36,112 nucleotides of DNA from Bacteroidia bacterium (GTDB lineage Bacteria; Bacteroidota; Bacteroidia; Flavobacteriales; Flavobacteriaceae), in assembly GCA_030429835.1 (NCBI GenBank), contig JAUIGC010000015.1:1-36112 (forward strand), written 5' to 3'. The position numbers were made by a program, and so were the translations under genes. Shown piece by piece: positions 23,593-32,640 of the stretch. Each line of letters starts with the position of its first letter. Position 1 is the first letter of the stretch. Below the pieces are notes generated by a model that worked only from the letters and a program-made list of their open reading frames with translations, was not told where the DNA came from and searched no databases.

Positions 23593-25473
23593 ATGTGCGG
23601 AATTTTAGGGTCGGTAAACATACCATTCTCGGAGGATACCCTCAATTTGATCGCGCATAGGGGTCCGGACGATTTTGGGATCGAAAGGTTCCATATTGGC
23701 GAACACAATGTTCATTTTGCCCATCGCCGACTCTCCATAGTCGATTTGAGTCCAGCAGGGCATCAACCCATGGTTTCCGCATGCGGAAATTATGTCCTGA
23801 TTTTTAATGGTGAAATTTACAATCATCAAGAATTAAGACATCGGTTACCAAATAACTTGGAATTTAAGGGGCATTCCGACAGTGAAACCCTGTTGTATTA
23901 TCTCATTCATTTTGGGCAGCAAGGTATTGCAGACCTAAATGGTATTTTCGCCTTTTCGTTTGCGGATAAGGTCAAGAAAAAAATGATTTTAGCTCGTGAC
24001 CCTTTTGGTGTAAAGCCCCTGTATTATGCCCAAAAGGAAAGTGGACTCGTTTTTTCATCTGAAATTAGACCGATTCAGGCACTACTAAATGAAAACGAAC
24101 TAGATGGGCAGGCACTGGCCAGTTTATTGAGGTTGCGATATAATACCGCTCCCAGAACACTTTTTAAAAACGTTCAAAAAGTTCCTTCTGGTCATATTAT
24201 TACTTGGGATATTTCCGATTCAAAAATCAACCATGAATCCCATTTTTATGCTTCCAAGTTGCCCAAAACTGTGAAAGGTAGAAAACTGGAATTGGTGGAT
24301 ACATACGGAGATATTTTGGAGGAATCGGTAAAAAGACAATTATTATCAGATGTTGAAGTGGGGGTTTTATTGAGTGGTGGAATAGACAGCGCCTTGATTG
24401 CGGCACTTGCAAAAAAACACTATAAAGGAAAATTGAAAGCGTTTACTATTGGTTTTGAAGGGGAGTTTGAAGAGGACGAAATTGCCGATGCTAAGGAAAC
24501 CGCTGAACTTTTGGGTCTTGAACATCATGTGGAGAAGATTTCGTTTCATGATTTTCTCGGCTTGATAAAGGAGTGTTCACGTATTGTGGAGGAACCCCTG
24601 GCAACGACTTCCATGATACCCATGTACTACTTGGCCAAGCTTGCTTCGGAGCATGTAAAAGTGGTATTGACAGGTCAAGGTGCCGATGAACCTTTAGGCG
24701 GGTATACCAGATACCGTTCAGAAATTATCAGGGAACACTTGCCTTCCCCGATCAGGTCTGTATTGAAACCCACATTTCAACTCTTGGGAACCAAGAACGA
24801 TCAATTGTTACGAGGAGCCAAGACCATGGAAATTACCAATGAAATGGAACGTTTCCTATCGGTCTATGAAATTTTTGACAAAGAGGATATACGGAATTTG
24901 ATTGGAGAAGAAGACATTCTTAGTGAAGATTTGATAGGTCATTTTTACACAATGCTGAACTGTAAATCCCGTATCCATCCTACCGAAAAATTAATGGCCC
25001 TGGATACCCGTCTCAACCTCTCCGACGACCTTTTGAACTATACGGATAAAATAACGATGAACTTTGCCTTGGAATGTAGGGTTCCCATGTTGGATCTGGA
25101 ATTGGTGCGTTTTATGGAATCACTTCCTTTGGAGCAAAAAGTGAATTACCGTGAAGGAAAATTGATCCACAAGGCCTATGCTAAACAATTATTGCCAAAA
25201 AAGATAATCAATAGAAAGAAGAAAGGTTTTCAATCCCCAACAAATAGATGGTTCAGGGAAGAAATGGATACATTAAAGAGCCTATTATTGGATTCTTCCT
25301 CATCTTTCTCCAGAGTCTTTAACCTAAATTATGTACAGAAAATTTTAGAAAAACATATTTCTGGGTACAACAAGGAAAAGCAAATTTTTCTTTTTCTAAG
25401 TATTTATTATTGGTTAGATTCAAATAACAAAAACTACAAAAGATATGACTTGGGAAATGTTGAACGGAGTTAA
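23593..25473 (+). CDS. asnB: Asparagine synthase (glutamine-hydrolyzing) family amidotransferase
   Basis: This is a glutamine-dependent amidotransferase. The N-terminal class II glutaminase has the nucleophile Cys2 in MCGILG, plus HRGPDDFG and FNGEIYNHQELR. The synthetase domain has the PP-loop VLLSGGIDSALIAAL (near 257-271) and TGQGADEPLGGYTRYR. C-terminal NRKKKGFQSPTNRWF is typical of asparagine synthetases. At 626 residues it is of the usual length for AsnB found in polysaccharide loci, where such enzymes may amidate uronic acids rather than make asparagine. A 185-base gap upstream separates it from the previous gene, so a new transcript may begin here. The last 29 bases overlap the next gene. 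Confidence 0.92.
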   Translation: MCGILGSVNIPFSEDTLNLIAHRGPDDFGIERFHIGEHNVHFAHRRLSIVDLSPAGHQPMVSACGNYVLIFNGEIYNHQELRHRLPNNLEFKGHSDSETLLYYLIHFGQQGIADLNGIFAFSFADKVKKKMILARDPFGVKPLYYAQKESGLVFSSEIRPIQALLNENELDGQALASLLRLRYNTAPRTLFKNVQKVPSGHIITWDISDSKINHESHFYASKLPKTVKGRKLELVDTYGDILEESVKRQLLSDVEVGVLLSGGIDSALIAALAKKHYKGKLKAFTIGFEGEFEEDEIADAKETAELLGLEHHVEKISFHDFLGLIKECSRIVEEPLATTSMIPMYYLAKLASEHVKVVLTGQGADEPLGGYTRYRSEIIREHLPSPIRSVLKPTFQLLGTKNDQLLRGAKTMEITNEMERFLSVYEIFDKEDIRNLIGEEDILSEDLIGHFYTMLNCKSRIHPTEKLMALDTRLNLSDDLLNYTDKITMNFALECRVPMLDLELVRFMESLPLEQKVNYREGKLIHKAYAKQLLPKKIINRKKKGFQSPTNRWFREEMDTLKSLLLDSSSSFSRVFNLNYVQKILEKHISGYNKEKQIFLFLSIYYWLDSNNKNYKRYDLGNVERS

Positions 25474-26146
25474 AACTTACGTTCCTAATTCGCGAGAGGA
25501 GCTAATTGAATATGTCTTTGAAAACAAGAATATTTTAGTAGCGGTAAACGCTGAAAAAATTGAGCACGCCACGGAGCTCTCCAAAGGAATCATTAATAGG
25601 AATATTGGCTATCCGGATGGAGTCGGAGCGGTATGGGCACTTAGGAAAAAGGGCCACAAAAATGTGGAAAAAATTCCTGGCTGTGAACTTTGGTTGGATA
25701 TTGTGCAAAAATATCATGATTCCAAGAGTTTTTATTTGGTCGGGGGTGAAGAAGCGATAATTCAGAAAACGATAAATCTATTGACAAGCAAATACCCAAA
25801 TATTGCAATAGTTGGTCAGCGTAACGGATTTTTAAAAAATCAAAGGGAAAAGGATGCACTCTTGATCGATATCGGATTAAAACGTCCGGATGTGGTATTT
25901 GTAGCCATGGGAAGTCCCAAACAGGAACTATTAATGGAAGAAATGGCCAAAATACATGCTGCGGTTTATCAGGGTCTTGGAGGTAGTTTTGATGTTTTTA
26001 CAGGAAAGGTGAAGAGGGCACCAAAGTGGTGGGTAAGCAATAGTATGGAAGGGATTTATAGGACCATTAAAGAACCTAGAAAAAGGGTGATAAGGGATAT
26101 AAAAATTCTTCCGTTTTTTTATAAATTGATTTTTAACCGCTTATGA
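25445..26146 (+). CDS. WecG/TagA/CpsF family glycosyltransferase (GT26)
   Basis: This enzyme transfers ManNAc or ManNAcA to a lipid-linked GlcNAc at the inner membrane. The family motifs are all present: INRNIGYPDGVGAVWALRKKG (near 50-70), the FYLVGGEEAIIQKTINLL Rossmann-like stretch, VFVAMGSPKQELLMEEM, and YQGLGGSFDVFTGKVKRAPKWW. At 233 residues it matches family length. It overlaps the end of asnB; a second ATG at 25457 is possible. Presence with a TagO/WecA-type initiator and WecB in one locus points to a GlcNAc-ManNAc primer. No UDP-ManNAc dehydrogenase (WecC) is seen. Confidence 0.9.
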   Translation: MTWEMLNGVKTYVPNSREELIEYVFENKNILVAVNAEKIEHATELSKGIINRNIGYPDGVGAVWALRKKGHKNVEKIPGCELWLDIVQKYHDSKSFYLVGGEEAIIQKTINLLTSKYPNIAIVGQRNGFLKNQREKDALLIDIGLKRPDVVFVAMGSPKQELLMEEMAKIHAAVYQGLGGSFDVFTGKVKRAPKWWVSNSMEGIYRTIKEPRKRVIRDIKILPFFYKLIFNRL

Positions 26147-26391
26147 TTCAATTAGTAAAAACAGATGGTCCTTGGGAGTGGAATTCTTTTTTTGGGCAAG
26201 AAAAAGAGAATCAAATAATAACTATTGCCCATAATCTTTCCTTAGGTAAAATTCTAGAGATGACATTTGGTTATACTTCTTTAGGTCATTTTGTTAAGAA
26301 AAGTGGGGAGGTCATAGGTACATTTCCGATGGTGAAATTTGGAAAGAAGTTGGTTCTATACTTCATTTTTCCTATGGCGGTCCAATTCTAA
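26143..26391 (+). pseudogene. FemAB/GNAT-like acyltransferase, N-terminal fragment (frameshifted)
   Basis: The fragment begins MIQLVKTDGPWEWNSFFGQ and continues through FGYTSLGHFVKKSGEVIGTFPMV, a layout seen in FemAB-like acetyltransferases of polysaccharide loci. In this frame it ends with an implausible LYFIFPMAVQF. Shifting to the frame that starts at 26355 gives S-I-L-H-F-S-Y-G-G-P-I-L, the expected FemAB stretch (family usually HFSYGGP). A single lost T around 26353-26355 explains the shift. The corrected frame then meets TAA at 26412 and continues in the same frame as the next ORF. The start overlaps the wecG-like stop by four bases, so the gene was once part of the operon. Confidence 0.75.
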
Positions 26392-26429
26392 AACTTATAC
26401 TCGACAGCGTATAAAGCACCGAAGATATT

Positions 26430-27197
26430 ATGCCTAATTCTAAATTTGAGATACGATCATTTGAAAAATTATTGGAGAATGTCTATGACAAAAAACTAAG
26501 CTGTGTTGTAAAACTATCACCTACGTCTGATGAACAGATCTTGGCATTTAAGTCTAAGTTAAGGAAGAAGCTTAGGAAAGCAGAAAAAAAGGGTTTTAAT
26601 ATCCGCTTAGGGGGAGTCGAATTATTCGATGATTTCTACGACCTATACAGTAAAAAAGTGAGAAGTTTTAGAGCTCCTGGTTTTTCTATTACAGAGAGTA
26701 ACAAATGGATATTTGAGATTTTACATGAATTGGGAATTACTATTGATTCTTCTGTTTTTGCTGCTAAAAGAGGTCATGGTGGTTTATCTAAATACAGTAC
26801 TAGTAAACCCTCAATACAAAGCTATAGCGGGGCAGAACTTAAAGAATTTCCTATAAACACCCACTCTGTATTGAGGCTTCAACTTATATTTTCGGGTGGA
26901 GGGTACTTCAGGCTTTTTTCTTATCCATTTACAAAACATTTTAGCAAAAAATCAGATTATACAATGACCTATTTCCATCCAAGTGGCTTTGATTATGAAC
27001 AGCCTATTATATTGGAGCTGTCATCACTTAGAAAATTTATATCATATGTAGGTTTTAGGAAGTGCAAGTCAAAATTGGAACAATGGATACATGATTTTGA
27101 GTCCATTGACTTGGATACGGCCATAAAGCAAACAGATTGGAATCAGGCTCAATTTTTAGAACTTGCTGAGGTTCAACAAAAGGACACATCCATCTAA
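26430..27197 (+). pseudogene. FemAB-polysaccharide deacetylase chimeric remnant
   Basis: The first ~76 residues are a FemAB-like segment, including LRKKLRKAEKKGFNIRLGG and LFDDFYDLYSKK. From residue 77 on, VRSFRAPGFSITESNKW is the R-A-P-x-F-S motif of a polysaccharide deacetylase. The rest is the deacetylase C-terminus: FSGGGYFRLFSYPFTKH and MTYFHPSGFDYEQP, resembling DUF3473 of exopolysaccharide deacetylases. The catalytic Asp pair and His motif of the deacetylase and the C-terminal half of FemAB are absent. This looks like a deletion fusing two formerly adjacent genes, with the junction near 26658-26690. Substitutions in conserved spots (FHPSGFD, where I recall relatives having FHPRDFD) fit decay. 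A protein could still be made from the ATG at 26430. Confidence 0.75.
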
Positions 27198-27244
27198 ACT
27201 GCCCGACCTTAAAACTATATTAACCATTTCAAGAAACTATATAA

Positions 27245-28342
27245 ATGAAAAATATAACCATAATAGCGGGTGCAAGACCTAATTTTATGAAAATCGCACC
27301 CATCATTCATGTTATAGAGGAAGCACAAGTTCGAGGGGACAATATTGACTATAGGCTGGTGCATACAGGCCAGCACTATGATGAGAAAATGTCGGGTAGT
27401 TTTTTTGAGCAACTACAAATTCCCAAACCTCATATAAATCTGGCGGCTGGTGGGGGAACTCAGGCCGAACAAACGGCGGCCATTATGATAGAATTTGAAA
27501 AGGAATTACTAGAGAATCCAGCTGATTTGGTTTTGGTAGTTGGGGACGTAACCTCCACTATGGCCTGTGCCATTGTAGCTCAAAAACTACATACAAAAGT
27601 GGCCCATGTTGAGGCGGGAATTAGGTCCAATGACTGGACTATGCCAGAGGAAATCAACAGGCTTTTGACAGACGCCATTACCAATTATTTTTTCACAACT
27701 TCCGAATTGGCTAACCAAAATCTACTGGCAAGTGGTGCAAAGTCCGAAAATATTTTCTTTGTAGGCAATACAATGATCGATACTCTTTTAAAGCAACGGT
27801 CTCGTTTTAGAAAGCCTTTATTATGGAAAAATTTAGGGTTAAAGGAAAAAAACTATATGGTTATGACCCTGCATAGGCCAGCCAATGTAGATGAAGAGGA
27901 AAAACTGAAAGTGCTTATTGAAGAGATAATAATGCATTCCGCTCCATATGAGTTAATTTTTCCTGTACATCCTAGAACAGCCAAAGTTATTGAAAAACTG
28001 GATATTGGTGACAGTAGGTTACATTTAGTAGAACCGTTAGGATATCTTGAGTTCAATTATCTGGTAGAACATTCAAAAGCTGTAATTACAGATTCCGGTG
28101 GTATTACCGAAGAGACTACAGTTATGGGAATTCCTTGTATGACATTAAGGGACAATACAGAAAGGCCGGAAACAATTAGTATTGGGACTAATGAACTTCT
28201 GGGCACAAATCCCAAAGCTATTAAACCTGCCATGCAAAAATTAATTTCCGGCAATTGGAAAAGGGGATCTATCCCAAATTTATGGGACGGCAAGACTGCA
28301 TCCCGTATAATCGATAAAATATTAGAATTGGACGAATTATAA
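27245..28342 (+). CDS. wecB: UDP-N-acetylglucosamine 2-epimerase (non-hydrolyzing)
   Basis: This cytosolic enzyme interconverts UDP-GlcNAc and UDP-ManNAc. It has the family length of 365 residues. Recognisable motifs are GARPNFMKIAPI (9-20), VHTGQHYD, VVGDVTSTMACAIVA, HVEAGIRS followed by PEEINR (catalytic acidic residues), HRPANVDE, ITDSGGITEET and LRDNTERPETISIGTNELLG. It probably supplies UDP-ManNAc to the WecG/TagA-type transferase encoded 1.1 kb upstream. It lies after the broken FemAB/deacetylase remnant and 151 bases before the Wzc-like gene. Confidence 0.95.
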   Translation: MKNITIIAGARPNFMKIAPIIHVIEEAQVRGDNIDYRLVHTGQHYDEKMSGSFFEQLQIPKPHINLAAGGGTQAEQTAAIMIEFEKELLENPADLVLVVGDVTSTMACAIVAQKLHTKVAHVEAGIRSNDWTMPEEINRLLTDAITNYFFTTSELANQNLLASGAKSENIFFVGNTMIDTLLKQRSRFRKPLLWKNLGLKEKNYMVMTLHRPANVDEEEKLKVLIEEIIMHSAPYELIFPVHPRTAKVIEKLDIGDSRLHLVEPLGYLEFNYLVEHSKAVITDSGGITEETTVMGIPCMTLRDNTERPETISIGTNELLGTNPKAIKPAMQKLISGNWKRGSIPNLWDGKTASRIIDKILELDEL

Positions 28343-28414
28343 TTTTGAAGCGGACATTAATCCATATCTTAGCTGATTACAGCTGATTGAAATTCATCAA
28401 TCTAAAAGGGTATT

Positions 28415-28433
28415 TTTCATTTATAAAATGAAA
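28415..28433. promoter_or_regulatory. Perfect 8-bp inverted repeat upstream of the Wzc-like gene
   Basis: TTTCATTT at 28415-28422 and AAATGAAA at 28426-28433 are exact reverse complements with a 3-base spacer, 61 bases before the start codon. A 10-bp near-tandem repeat (AGCTGATTAC/AGCTGATTGA) sits at 28371-28390. The inverted repeat could be an operator or a weak hairpin. There is no T-run, so it is not a terminator. Confidence 0.35.
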
Positions 28434-28493
28434 TAGTCTTAGAGCTTAGATAATTGCGCATTACACAACCCCGTTGTTTGTAATTATAAGTTT

Positions 28494-30905
28494 ATGAGTG
28501 ATAAACCGTATATAATAGACTTTAAGGAAGAGGATAAAACTACTTCCTTAAAAGAACTAGTTGCCAAATATATCAGGTTTTGGCCATGGTTTTTAGCTAG
28601 TTGTGTATTGTTTCTATTTGGAGGATATCTCTACGCAAAATATGCTCCTAAAACCTATGAGACCATTTCCAAAATAAAAATTCTAGACGATGCCAAAGAA
28701 CCCAGAATTATTAATAATGATAGGGTTTCTTCAAATACTAATATTCGGATAAGTCTAGAAAATCATATTCAGGTTATAAAATCCTATAAATTATTGTCAG
28801 AAGTAGTGGATGAACAAAAGTTGGATGTTTTAATTTCAAGGCAAAATGACTTTCTCTATTCTCCAGTTGTAAATGCACCGTTTACAATACATAAAACCTT
28901 AGGCGATGATGAAATAAGTGAGCCGATAACCTATAAAATAGCTTTGGGATCGGTTGGTTTTGAAGTAACTGGGACGAATAATAAAAATTATCTGGTAGCC
29001 TATGAAAGTTGGGAAACAAATAACCAAGGCCTTCCCTTTGGTATTTCCTTGAACAATGTAGAGCACGTAAACAACTATAGGGGTAATAGTTACAAGGTCG
29101 TTATAATGTCAAAAAGATTCGCTACAAATTCGCTTTCTGAAAAGTTGAAAATTACCAGTTCAGAAAAGCAAAGTGACGTGCTCATACTTGCATTGAAAGG
29201 AGAAAATAGGGATAAAACCGAAAGGGTTTTAAATTCAATAATAAACAAATTAGCTGCTTATAATATAGAGGAGAATAGATCAACATCTCAAATGATTTTA
29301 AATCAGATTGATCAGAGGTTCCAGGAGTTGTCAGGAGAGCTTGATTCAATTGAATATGGCAAGGAAGATTACAAACAGTTAAAAAACCTTTCTAATATAG
29401 AGACGGATGCGGGAGTAAGCCTTAGTAAAAAAACTAGCAATGAAGCTGAAGTTCTAAGGTTGGGCAATCAATTAGCTTCTATTGAAATTTTGAAAAAATC
29501 AATGAACAATGGGGAAGAATATGGCCTTTTGGCTTCGGACATAGGAATCACGAATCAAACCCTTGGAAGCATGGTGGCAAATTATAATGAACTTGCCCGG
29601 GAACGGCAGAAACTTATACTATCTGTTGGCAAAGACCATCCTGCTTTAAAAAATCTTTTGGAAAGATTAGATTATGCCAAGGACAATATTCTTGAAACCG
29701 TTAGGGTTTATGAGTCTCAGGTAAGCTCATCTCTCAAGGCATATAATACAGAAAAATATCTTGCTGAATCTGCCTTTTCCCAATTACCGGAAAAGGAACG
29801 AATCCTGAGGTCTATTGATAGAAACCAAAACATCAAAGAAGATCTTTACATGCTCCTATTACGCAAGCGAGAGGAGACCGCCATAGACTATGCAACTGCT
29901 ACATCTTCTATCAGTGTAATAGATTATGCAGTAAGTGGAATAAAGCCAATTTGGCCTAAAAAATTAATAGTTTATCCTCTTTCCCTATTGTTGGGTTTCC
30001 TTTTTCCTTTTGGAATTCTTTATTTAAAATATTCAATGGACGAAAAGGTTAATGGACGCACCGATATTGAAAAAGTGAACCCAGAAATTCCAATTCTAAT
30101 AGAAATTCCGTTATTTGAGCAAAATGATCTGGAAGATTTTAAAGAAGGTACTATTTTGGCCGAATCATTTCGAATTCTAGGTACCAATACCGACTACCTT
30201 ATTCCAAAAAAGAATAATGGCAAGGTTGTTTACGTTACTTCGTCTGTTAAAGCCGAAGGAAAGACACTGACGGCATTGAATTTATCGCTGGCCTATTCCA
30301 GTATGGGTAAGAAAGTGTTGTTGGTAGGTGCAGACTTAAGAAATCCACAACTTCACACATACACAAATTTGGACCGGAACTCCCCCGGATTGTCCGATTA
30401 TTTGGAGAATTCGTTGTTTGATTTTGAAGATGGTCTTCAAAAGGAGTTTGAGAAAGATAAAAATTATCACATATATTTGAGCGGGTTTATACCTGAGAAT
30501 ACACCAAGTCTATTGTTTGGAAATCGATATGGTCAATTCTTGGACGAAGCTAAAAGTCGCTACGATTATATTATTGTGGATACCGCTCCGACCCTATTAG
30601 TCACCGATACCTTATTGATTTCAAAGTATGCTGATATTACTTTATTTGTTGTCCGTTCTGGATTTACGGAGAAAAACCTTTTGGAGTATTCAAAGGAACT
30701 TTATCAAGGTAAAAAGTTGAAGAACATGGTCTATGTAGTCAATGCAGTGGGAAAGTTCAATAACTACAAATACAATTACGGATACAGATATGGTTATGAA
30801 TTTGAAGAAAAAAATAATTTAAAAATACCCTTGGTCTCAGTGATAAAAAAGTTATCTACAACCATTTCCAAGAACAATTTTTCTAATAAGTCTAAAAGCT
30901 CCTAA
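28494..30905 (+). CDS. Wzc-like polysaccharide co-polymerase / tyrosine autokinase
   Basis: This inner-membrane protein controls chain length and export of the polymer. An N-terminal transmembrane helix (about 35-52) starts a Wzz-type periplasmic domain with long coiled segments (about 250-440, such as QRFQELSGELDSIEYGKEDYKQL). The second helix is near 485-505. The cytosolic BY-kinase has Walker A SSVKAEGKTLTALN (about 582-595), Walker A' VGADLRNP (near 610) and Walker B DYIIVDTAP (near 690). The tail carries a tyrosine cluster (YKYNYGYRYGYEF) for autophosphorylation. No Wza exporter or Wzb phosphatase gene adjoins it. Confidence 0.92.
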   Translation: MSDKPYIIDFKEEDKTTSLKELVAKYIRFWPWFLASCVLFLFGGYLYAKYAPKTYETISKIKILDDAKEPRIINNDRVSSNTNIRISLENHIQVIKSYKLLSEVVDEQKLDVLISRQNDFLYSPVVNAPFTIHKTLGDDEISEPITYKIALGSVGFEVTGTNNKNYLVAYESWETNNQGLPFGISLNNVEHVNNYRGNSYKVVIMSKRFATNSLSEKLKITSSEKQSDVLILALKGENRDKTERVLNSIINKLAAYNIEENRSTSQMILNQIDQRFQELSGELDSIEYGKEDYKQLKNLSNIETDAGVSLSKKTSNEAEVLRLGNQLASIEILKKSMNNGEEYGLLASDIGITNQTLGSMVANYNELARERQKLILSVGKDHPALKNLLERLDYAKDNILETVRVYESQVSSSLKAYNTEKYLAESAFSQLPEKERILRSIDRNQNIKEDLYMLLLRKREETAIDYATATSSISVIDYAVSGIKPIWPKKLIVYPLSLLLGFLFPFGILYLKYSMDEKVNGRTDIEKVNPEIPILIEIPLFEQNDLEDFKEGTILAESFRILGTNTDYLIPKKNNGKVVYVTSSVKAEGKTLTALNLSLAYSSMGKKVLLVGADLRNPQLHTYTNLDRNSPGLSDYLENSLFDFEDGLQKEFEKDKNYHIYLSGFIPENTPSLLFGNRYGQFLDEAKSRYDYIIVDTAPTLLVTDTLLISKYADITLFVVRSGFTEKNLLEYSKELYQGKKLKNMVYVVNAVGKFNNYKYNYGYRYGYEFEEKNNLKIPLVSVIKKLSTTISKNNFSNKSKSS

Positions 30906-31029
30906 TATTTTGAATCATAATTTTCTATAGTTTTAAACTAATACTCTAAGTGTTAGAGGTGACTTAGTCAAAATATAAAGAGGAACTTGATATTGCTCTA
31001 ATCTTAATTTAATCTTTTATTGGATTTTT

Positions 31030-32631
31030 TTGATGAAGAAAATAGGTATATTGTTAGAAAGTAATCGTCCAGTTTTAAATTGGCAACATAGAATCATCTT
31101 AGATGTCATAACGGATAAAAGATTTGAACTAACCTTAGTCTTGAGTAATGAAAAGGTAAAAAGGAAAGGTAGTATAAAGTCCTTCTTTATTACAGAATCT
31201 TTACTTCGATACCAGCACTATTTAGAAAAAAAGATTCTTAATATACATTCTGTACACCGCGGTCTTGAAGAGCTTTTGAAAAATGATTACAAAGACTGTT
31301 TTGTAAAATATATTAAGGATAGTTCATCAGAATATCTCAGTCTTTTGGGCATTGATTTACTTATAGATCTGCAACATTTAACACTTCACAAAATTGGACT
31401 AAAAGGAATTTCGTTTGTTTTGTGGCAAGTACATTTTTTTGATTCAACCATTGACAAAAGAGGCCCTATAGGCTTTTGGGAAGTTTTAAAGAGACAGGAA
31501 GGAATAGGAGCTTTTTTATATCAAAATGATTCTTCAGATGCCAGTTCTGGTATAAAGATAGCCGAATCCTACTTTAATAGAGCCTGGTCTATGTCTGAAA
31601 CTAAAAGAATTGTGCAGGAGGGTTCTGTTTCCATGGTTGTAAAAGCACTGGATGAATGGTATGAGGGGGGTGAACAATTTAAAAATGCACATAAATACTA
31701 CCTTCCAAAGAATTCGTTTCCAAACTTGAGAGAGATTATTTTATATTCCTATAAGTTCTACAGTAGGGTTTTTGAAAAAATTTTAGAGAAGTTAAAGAAT
31801 CGTTTTTTCGGCATAAGACCGGAAAAATGGTCCATATTTTTTGGTGACGGGGATTTTCAGAATTGTAGCTTAAAAGAACTAAAACCATATACCATGCCAG
31901 GGGATGAGTTTTGGGCCGATCCTTTTTTATTTAGGTATCAAGGTATTAAATATGTATTTTTTGAAAATTATTCATATCATTCCAAAAAGGGGAAGATTTC
32001 CTGTGGGCAGGTAGAGGATGGAAAATTGGTTAATGTCCATGATGTGCTAATTAAGGATTATCATCTTTCCTTTCCTTTTATATTTGAAGAAAACGGGGAG
32101 GTTTACATAATGCCCGAATCATGCGAGAACAAGAGATTAGAGATTTATAAGGCTACGGACTTCCCTACTTCTTGGGAATTATGCACTACAGCTTTTGAAG
32201 GCGAACTTGTAGCCGACCCGGTTTTTCATACAGATGAAAAAAATCAAAAATGGTTGTTCATAAATAAACAAAAGGACCAATCATCCCCCATGAACAGTGA
32301 GCTTCATATTTATAAAATAGACTCCTATGAGTTGCGTAACCTACAGCCACATAACCAAAACCCAGTAATCATTGATGCCCGAATAGCCAGAAATGGGGGT
32401 AAAATAATACGAAGTGAAAATAAGTTCTATAGGCCCTCACAAAGGAATGTTGAGGGTATTTATGGTAGGGCTCTTAACATAAACCTCATTAAAAAACTGA
32501 ATATGTATGAATATGAGGAGCAAGTAGTTAGGATATATTACCCAAATTTTACTAAGAACTTAATGGCAATGCACCATTTGCACCAAACAAATTTTGGTTT
32601 TGTAATTGATGCGGCGTATAGGAGTTTGTAA
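31030..32631 (+). CDS. Formyltransferase-like N-terminus fused to GINT1-type beta-propeller domain
   Basis: This is a two-part protein of 533 residues. The N-terminal ~210 residues start MKKIGILLES and include GISFVLWQVHFFDSTIDKRGPIGFWEVLKRQEGIGAFLYQNDSSDASSG. This mirrors the layout of formyl-transferase N-domains (sheet, GP-x-x-W, then D-x-G), but the catalytic Asn-His-Asp set is not clear. From about residue 280, PGDEFWADPFLF, YVFFENYSY, SFPFIFEENGEVYIMPES and LVADPVFH match the bladed domain named after glucosamine inositolphosphorylceramide transferase. It is the last gene of the plus-strand locus. A role in adding or modifying a sugar is plausible but unproven. Confidence 0.7.
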   Translation: MMKKIGILLESNRPVLNWQHRIILDVITDKRFELTLVLSNEKVKRKGSIKSFFITESLLRYQHYLEKKILNIHSVHRGLEELLKNDYKDCFVKYIKDSSSEYLSLLGIDLLIDLQHLTLHKIGLKGISFVLWQVHFFDSTIDKRGPIGFWEVLKRQEGIGAFLYQNDSSDASSGIKIAESYFNRAWSMSETKRIVQEGSVSMVVKALDEWYEGGEQFKNAHKYYLPKNSFPNLREIILYSYKFYSRVFEKILEKLKNRFFGIRPEKWSIFFGDGDFQNCSLKELKPYTMPGDEFWADPFLFRYQGIKYVFFENYSYHSKKGKISCGQVEDGKLVNVHDVLIKDYHLSFPFIFEENGEVYIMPESCENKRLEIYKATDFPTSWELCTTAFEGELVADPVFHTDEKNQKWLFINKQKDQSSPMNSELHIYKIDSYELRNLQPHNQNPVIIDARIARNGGKIIRSENKFYRPSQRNVEGIYGRALNINLIKKLNMYEYEEQVVRIYYPNFTKNLMAMHHLHQTNFGFVIDAAYRSL

Positions 32632-32640
32632 AAAGTTTCT

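Noticed and set aside
30944-30958. 6-bp inverted repeat CTCTAA/TTAGAG between the Wzc-like and GINT1-like genes as a terminator
   Set aside because: The stem is short and AT-rich and no T-run follows.
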